DNA of 54,879 nucleotides from Aphanothece hegewaldii CCALA 016. GTDB taxonomy: Bacteria; Cyanobacteriota; Cyanobacteriia; Cyanobacteriales; Microcystaceae. The stretch lies in NCBI RefSeq assembly GCF_003007785.1, contig NZ_PXOH01000029.1, positions 1-54,879 of the forward strand. The letters are read 5' to 3'. Below, piece after piece: positions 51,984 through 54,879 of the stretch (the stretch's first letter is position 1; every line of letters starts with the position of its first letter). The notes under the pieces are model-generated. The model did not search any database, was not told the DNA's origin, and saw nothing but the letters and a program-made list of their open reading frames with translations. Made by a program: the position numbers and the translations under genes.

Positions 51984-52026
51984 TTTCATCCTAATTTCAT
52001 TTTTATCTGTGAAATTGAATTATAGT
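51984..52026 (+). promoter_or_regulatory. OmpR-type direct repeat with -10 box, no gene behind it
   Basis: TTTCAT at 51984-51989 and again at 51995-52000, an 11-bp period, then TATAGT at 52021-52026, about 20 nt after the second half-site. The layout fits an OmpR/PhoB-family activator box replacing a -35 element. Similar boxes are at 52392 and 52995. Confidence 0.6.
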
Positions 52027-52391
52027 GGCTGAAATGGATAAATCATGCTGAATGCTATTGTCAAGATGAAACAATGGCGACAATCTTGGTATAGTCAACT
52101 ATCCTAAATTATTTAAAGTTAATCATTTTTTATGCTTAAAAATAATCTCTCTAAGTCTGAGAGCGATGATAATTTTTGAGTCTCTTAAATTTATAAATTA
52201 GGCAAAATTAATTTTAGACAAAAATTAAAAGTTAGAGCCGCAAAATTTCATTTAGCCTGTGTACTATTGAGCATTGAGGAACACAACAATATCACTTAAC
52301 TAAAACCTACTGTCTTTACAAAACAAGGAAAGATAGTGGGATTTTATCCATAAGTTAGTTATAGATTATTAAATTTAATAACGATGTTAAA

Positions 52392-52408
52392 TTTCATCTT
52401 TATTTCAT
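52392..52408 (+). promoter_or_regulatory. OmpR-type direct repeat before first DUF2808 gene
   Basis: TTTCAT at 52392-52397 and 52403-52408 with an 11-bp period, followed by TAGTAAT at 52424. It lies about 90 nt upstream of the DUF2808 start at 52495. Most likely controlled by a response regulator such as RppA. Confidence 0.6.
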
Positions 52409-52494
52409 AATTATTAGCCAATCTAGTAATAGGAGGACTTTCATCAAAAACCTAATTTTAGTCGAGTTTTTGATTGTGCTTTAAAAAACTCAAA

Positions 52495-52971
52495 ATGAAT
52501 AAAACACTTATTGCCGCCGTCTTAACTATTTTCACTACGATATCAATATCTGCTGTTTATGCCGATAGTATTGGTCGTTCTAAGGTGATTCCCTCTGTTA
52601 TAAATGCCAACCAGTTTCCGTCAAGAAAAGCTAGGTTTGCCAGACATACGATTCGGATTCATATCCCTCCAGAAAGTAGAGGTATTTCTGAATTGTCAAT
52701 TGAAATTCCTGCAGGCGTAATTATAAAAAATGATATCACCGTACACAATAAATCGGGACAAAAGTTTGAAGTTAACAGTTCAATAAATGAGACAAGAGTT
52801 ACCCTTGATTTTCCTGAAGGGTTTGTACCTCAAGAAATTTTAGAGATTGAGCTAAATAAGGTCATTCTTCCAAGGTTTTATCCAATTTGGCGTTATCGAG
52901 TTTATGCCAAATTAGAGGATAGTAATATTGAATTATCAATTGGGGTAGCAGAAGTCCGTACTCGTTTATAA
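52495..52971 (+). CDS. Secreted DUF2808 protein (first copy)
   Basis: A 158-residue protein with a Sec signal peptide (NKTLIAAVLTIFTTISISAVYA). The mature part has the DUF2808 signature (HTIRIHIPPESRGISELSIEIP..., then FYPIWRYRVYAKLE). Function unknown; cyanobacterial. ATG 52495 is preferred over an open extension to 52474 because it starts the signal peptide. It sits with a paralogue directly upstream of rppA. Confidence 0.85.
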   Translation: MNKTLIAAVLTIFTTISISAVYADSIGRSKVIPSVINANQFPSRKARFARHTIRIHIPPESRGISELSIEIPAGVIIKNDITVHNKSGQKFEVNSSINETRVTLDFPEGFVPQEILEIELNKVILPRFYPIWRYRVYAKLEDSNIELSIGVAEVRTRL

Positions 52972-52994
52972 AAAAGACAAAAAATAAATTATAA

Positions 52995-53011
52995 TTTCAT
53001 CTTAATTTAAT
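52995..53011 (+). promoter_or_regulatory. OmpR-type direct repeat before second DUF2808 gene
   Basis: TTTCAT at 52995-53000 and TTTAAT at 53006-53011 keep the 11-bp period, followed by TAATAG at 53031, about 20 nt on. The third box of the set, with a weaker second half-site. Confidence 0.6.
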
Positions 53012-53080
53012 TTTATTCTGTCAAAGTAATTAATAGATAAAGAAATAAAAACAATCATCAAATTAGGTAAGTGAACAATT

Positions 53081-53530
53081 ATGAAAAAGCTATTTTTGAC
53101 CAGTTTAGCAATGACCTTAGCTCTAGCATCTTTTGCTCCTTTTGTTCAAGCAAGGAATCCTCATAGTGATGCTCATCAGCCCTCAGCGCGGGTACAAGGT
53201 GCAAATCACCATTTTGAATATTTAGTTCAAAAAAATTCTTTGTCTGAACTTTTGATCCAGATGCCCGAGCAACTTAAAATTAGTCGAGGAATTAATATTC
53301 AAGATCAAACAGGTAAAACGCTAGATGCTAAAGTTTCTATTGATGGAGAACAAGCTCTGATCGTTTTCGCGCAGCCTGTTCCTCCTAACACAACAATATT
53401 AGTTAAGATGAGAGGTATTTTAACCCCTGGTTACCCTAAGACATGGCAATATAAACTTTATGGTAAGTTTGTTGGGAGCGAGCCAGAAATTCCTCTCGGA
53501 TTAGCCAGAATTCAAACTTACGGTAACTAA
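53081..53530 (+). CDS. Secreted DUF2808 protein (second copy)
   Basis: A 149-residue paralogue of the gene at 52495. The signal peptide (KKLFLTSLAMTLALASFAPFVQA) is clear, followed by a histidine-rich stretch (HSDAHQP... NHHFEY) that might bind metal, then the DUF2808 core (ELLIQMPEQLKISRGINIQD, WQYKLYGKF). Histidines are an interesting feature next to RppA/RppB, which are related to the nickel sensor NrsR/NrsS. It is preceded by its own direct-repeat box. Confidence 0.85.
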   Translation: MKKLFLTSLAMTLALASFAPFVQARNPHSDAHQPSARVQGANHHFEYLVQKNSLSELLIQMPEQLKISRGINIQDQTGKTLDAKVSIDGEQALIVFAQPVPPNTTILVKMRGILTPGYPKTWQYKLYGKFVGSEPEIPLGLARIQTYGN

Positions 53531-53622
53531 TAAATATTTTAAACTTGTGTATACTCCTAGGAGGGAACTTTCCTAGCAAGTCTGTGTAGATAATTCCATA
53601 AATTACAAAATGGGTAAATTTT

Positions 53623-54333
53623 ATGAGGGTTTTATTAGTAGAAGATGAATCAGATTTAGGTGAGGCAATTAAACGAATTTTAATTCAGGAAAAGTATATC
53701 GTTGACTGGGTACAAAATGGTGACGAAGCTTGGTCTTATTTACAGAATAAATGGACTAACTATACCTTAGCTATTTTTGATTGGTTGCTACCTGGATTAT
53801 CAGGGATTGAACTTTGTAGACGACTGAGGCAGCAAAATAGTTCACTATTAATTTTAATGCTGACGGCAAAAGATCAACTAGAGGATAAAGTAGAAGGATT
53901 AGATGCAGGTGCGGACGACTATTTAGTTAAACCTTTCCGTAGAGCCGAACTACTGGCAAGAATTAGAGCTTTGCAAAGACGATCGCCTCAACTCCAAGCC
54001 CAAAAATTGCAACTTGGTGGACTAATTCTCGACTATAGCACTCGTACTGTCTGTGTTCAAGCTGTTCGGGGACAACAAGTTATTCCTTTGACAACGAAAG
54101 AGTTTCAAATATTAGAATATCTGATGGAACATCCCAATCAAATCTTAACCAGCGAACAGATTCGGAATCAAATTTGGGAAATTGGAGCAGAACCCGTCAG
54201 TAACGTTGTAGCGGCTCAAATTCGCTTGTTACGACGTAAATTAGAATCACTCAACTGTGGTGATTTAATTGAAACTTTACATGGAGTTGGCTATCGTCTA
54301 AATGCCTATGCAACAAAACAGCTTATTCAATAA
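53623..54333 (+). CDS. rppA: OmpR-family response regulator RppA
   Basis: A 236-residue response regulator. REC domain: MRVLLVEDESDLG, acceptor Asp in LAIFDWLLPGLSG, then DYLVKPF. The C-terminal winged-helix effector runs through TTKEFQILEYLMEHPNQ and the ending SNVVAAQIRLLRRKL. The sequence and the following kinase identify the RppA (NrsR-like) type, linked to redox and metal signalling. It overlaps the kinase gene by 26 nt. A hairpin CTAGGA/TCCTAG lies 47 nt upstream (53557-53576). Confidence 0.9.
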   Translation: MRVLLVEDESDLGEAIKRILIQEKYIVDWVQNGDEAWSYLQNKWTNYTLAIFDWLLPGLSGIELCRRLRQQNSSLLILMLTAKDQLEDKVEGLDAGADDYLVKPFRRAELLARIRALQRRSPQLQAQKLQLGGLILDYSTRTVCVQAVRGQQVIPLTTKEFQILEYLMEHPNQILTSEQIRNQIWEIGAEPVSNVVAAQIRLLRRKLESLNCGDLIETLHGVGYRLNAYATKQLIQ

Positions 54334-54879
54334 AACTCGATCTCGTCTGGCGTTCTGGTATGCCAGCGTTATGGGTATCATTTTAAGTCTATCAGGATTT
54401 GGGATGTATCGAGCGATCGCTCATGCTCACATGGTGGCACTCGATCGAGAAATCGCCTCAGTTGCAGGAACCATACATGATAGTCTAGAGCTTAAACTAC
54501 AAAACATCGGACATATAGAACCAATTATTTACGATTTTTTACCCGATCTTTGTACTAGAGGAAATCCTTGTTTTAGGAATGTCACTTCTTTCTTAAAATC
54601 TGATAAAAACTGTCCAGTTGCTATGTATATAACAGCCTCACCAAATCGTCACATATTAAGCGTTGTTGGGCAAGGAAATTACTATTTACGTTTATTGGAT
54701 ATGAAAGGATGTTTAATAGCTTTTGTGGGAATGCCTCCAGAAGATGCTTCATTTCCCGTTATCAATCAATGGCAAATCATCAAAGATCAACAGGGGAACC
54801 GTTATCATCAGATCTCTTTTTCTCTACACACCAACCGTCAAGAAGACTGGGGTTACTTACAGTTAGGACGAAGTTTCAA
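54308..54879 (+). CDS. rppB: Sensor histidine kinase RppB, 3' part outside the window
   Basis: The N-terminal 190 residues of a membrane kinase. It begins MQQNSLFNKTRSRLAFWYAS, has a first helix (VMGIILSLSGFGMYRAI) and an extracytoplasmic region with conserved RYHQISFSLH and DWGYLQLGRS, matching RppB/NrsS. The start is ATG 54308 (ATG 54302 also in frame), overlapping rppA. The kinase domains lie beyond the window end. Confidence 0.88.
   Translation, partial: MQQNSLFNKTRSRLAFWYASVMGIILSLSGFGMYRAIAHAHMVALDREIASVAGTIHDSLELKLQNIGHIEPIIYDFLPDLCTRGNPCFRNVTSFLKSDKNCPVAMYITASPNRHILSVVGQGNYYLRLLDMKGCLIAFVGMPPEDASFPVINQWQIIKDQQGNRYHQISFSLHTNRQEDWGYLQLGRSF

Larger units (their letters stand above)
51603..52494. 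other. Long gene-poor region before DUF2808 genes
   Basis: 892 bp with no convincing gene. A 75-codon ORF at 51741-51968 has no family match and a composition unlike its neighbours, so it may be a remnant. It contains one of three TTTCAT direct-repeat boxes (51984) with a -10 element at 52021, but only a 20-codon ORF (52045-52107) follows. It may encode an unrecognised small RNA. Confidence 0.45.

Overview
The window comes from a low-GC cyanobacterium. Direct signs are many HIP1 octamers (GCGATCGC), the photosystem II gene psbY, the cyanobacterial/plastid ribosomal protein PSRP-3 (Ycf65), a CrtO-type beta-carotene ketolase, ATP synthase genes in the cyanobacterial beta-epsilon arrangement, and an RppA/RppB two-component pair. 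The organism cannot be named safely from the sequence alone.

Layout. 1-3.5 kb: a dynamin-like GTPase cut by the window edge, two small KGK-domain genes separated by a duplicated block of palindromes, and a small HNH nuclease. 3.6-10.4 kb: housekeeping genes (glutathione S-transferase, nusB, atp beta and epsilon, PSRP-3) and two surface-sugar glycosyltransferases. 10.5-16.8 kb: a GntR regulator, then a binding-protein lipoprotein, a hybrid histidine kinase and a response regulator that look like one sensory unit. 17-20.2 kb: a Tat-exported multicopper oxidase, a lipoprotein and an Ftr1 permease, probably an oxidase-coupled iron importer. 20.2-34 kb: alcohol dehydrogenase, a DUF6883/DUF4926 pair, uvrA, a DUF255 thioredoxin-like protein, a strongly structured intergenic RNA candidate, crtO, an acetyltransferase, an SMI1-HEAT protein, SRP RNA, psbY, gamma-carbonic anhydrase and small conserved genes.

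34.0-44.7 kb is an accessory, phage-like island. A leftward operon of unknown proteins ends in a lysis cassette (two-helix holin candidate, GH19 endolysin, possible u-spanin) but has no recognisable capsid, portal or terminase. Opposite it lie a minimal tyrosine recombinase, an XRE repressor with a paired operator over a consensus promoter, and several orphan genes. One orphan gene carries a repeated palindromic 12-mer inside its reading frame.

44.67-46.2 kb is the most striking stretch. It contains a sequence that matches every core position of a type I hammerhead ribozyme. Directly downstream are two similar stem-loops with a compensatory base change, as expected for the two loops of an IS110 bridge RNA. 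Then comes an IS110-family (DEDD) transposase interrupted by one in-frame TGA. I propose a ribozyme-processed bridge RNA; this is an inference from structure, not a shown fact.

46.3-54.9 kb returns to chromosomal genes: threonine synthase, a HerA-like ATPase, a macro-domain protein, a zinc-ribbon protein, rlmN, two exported DUF2808 proteins and rppA/rppB. Three 11-bp-period TTTCAT direct repeats, each with a possible -10 element about 20 nt downstream, suggest an OmpR-type regulon, most simply RppA's own. One of these boxes has no gene behind it. No tRNA, rRNA or CRISPR array was seen.
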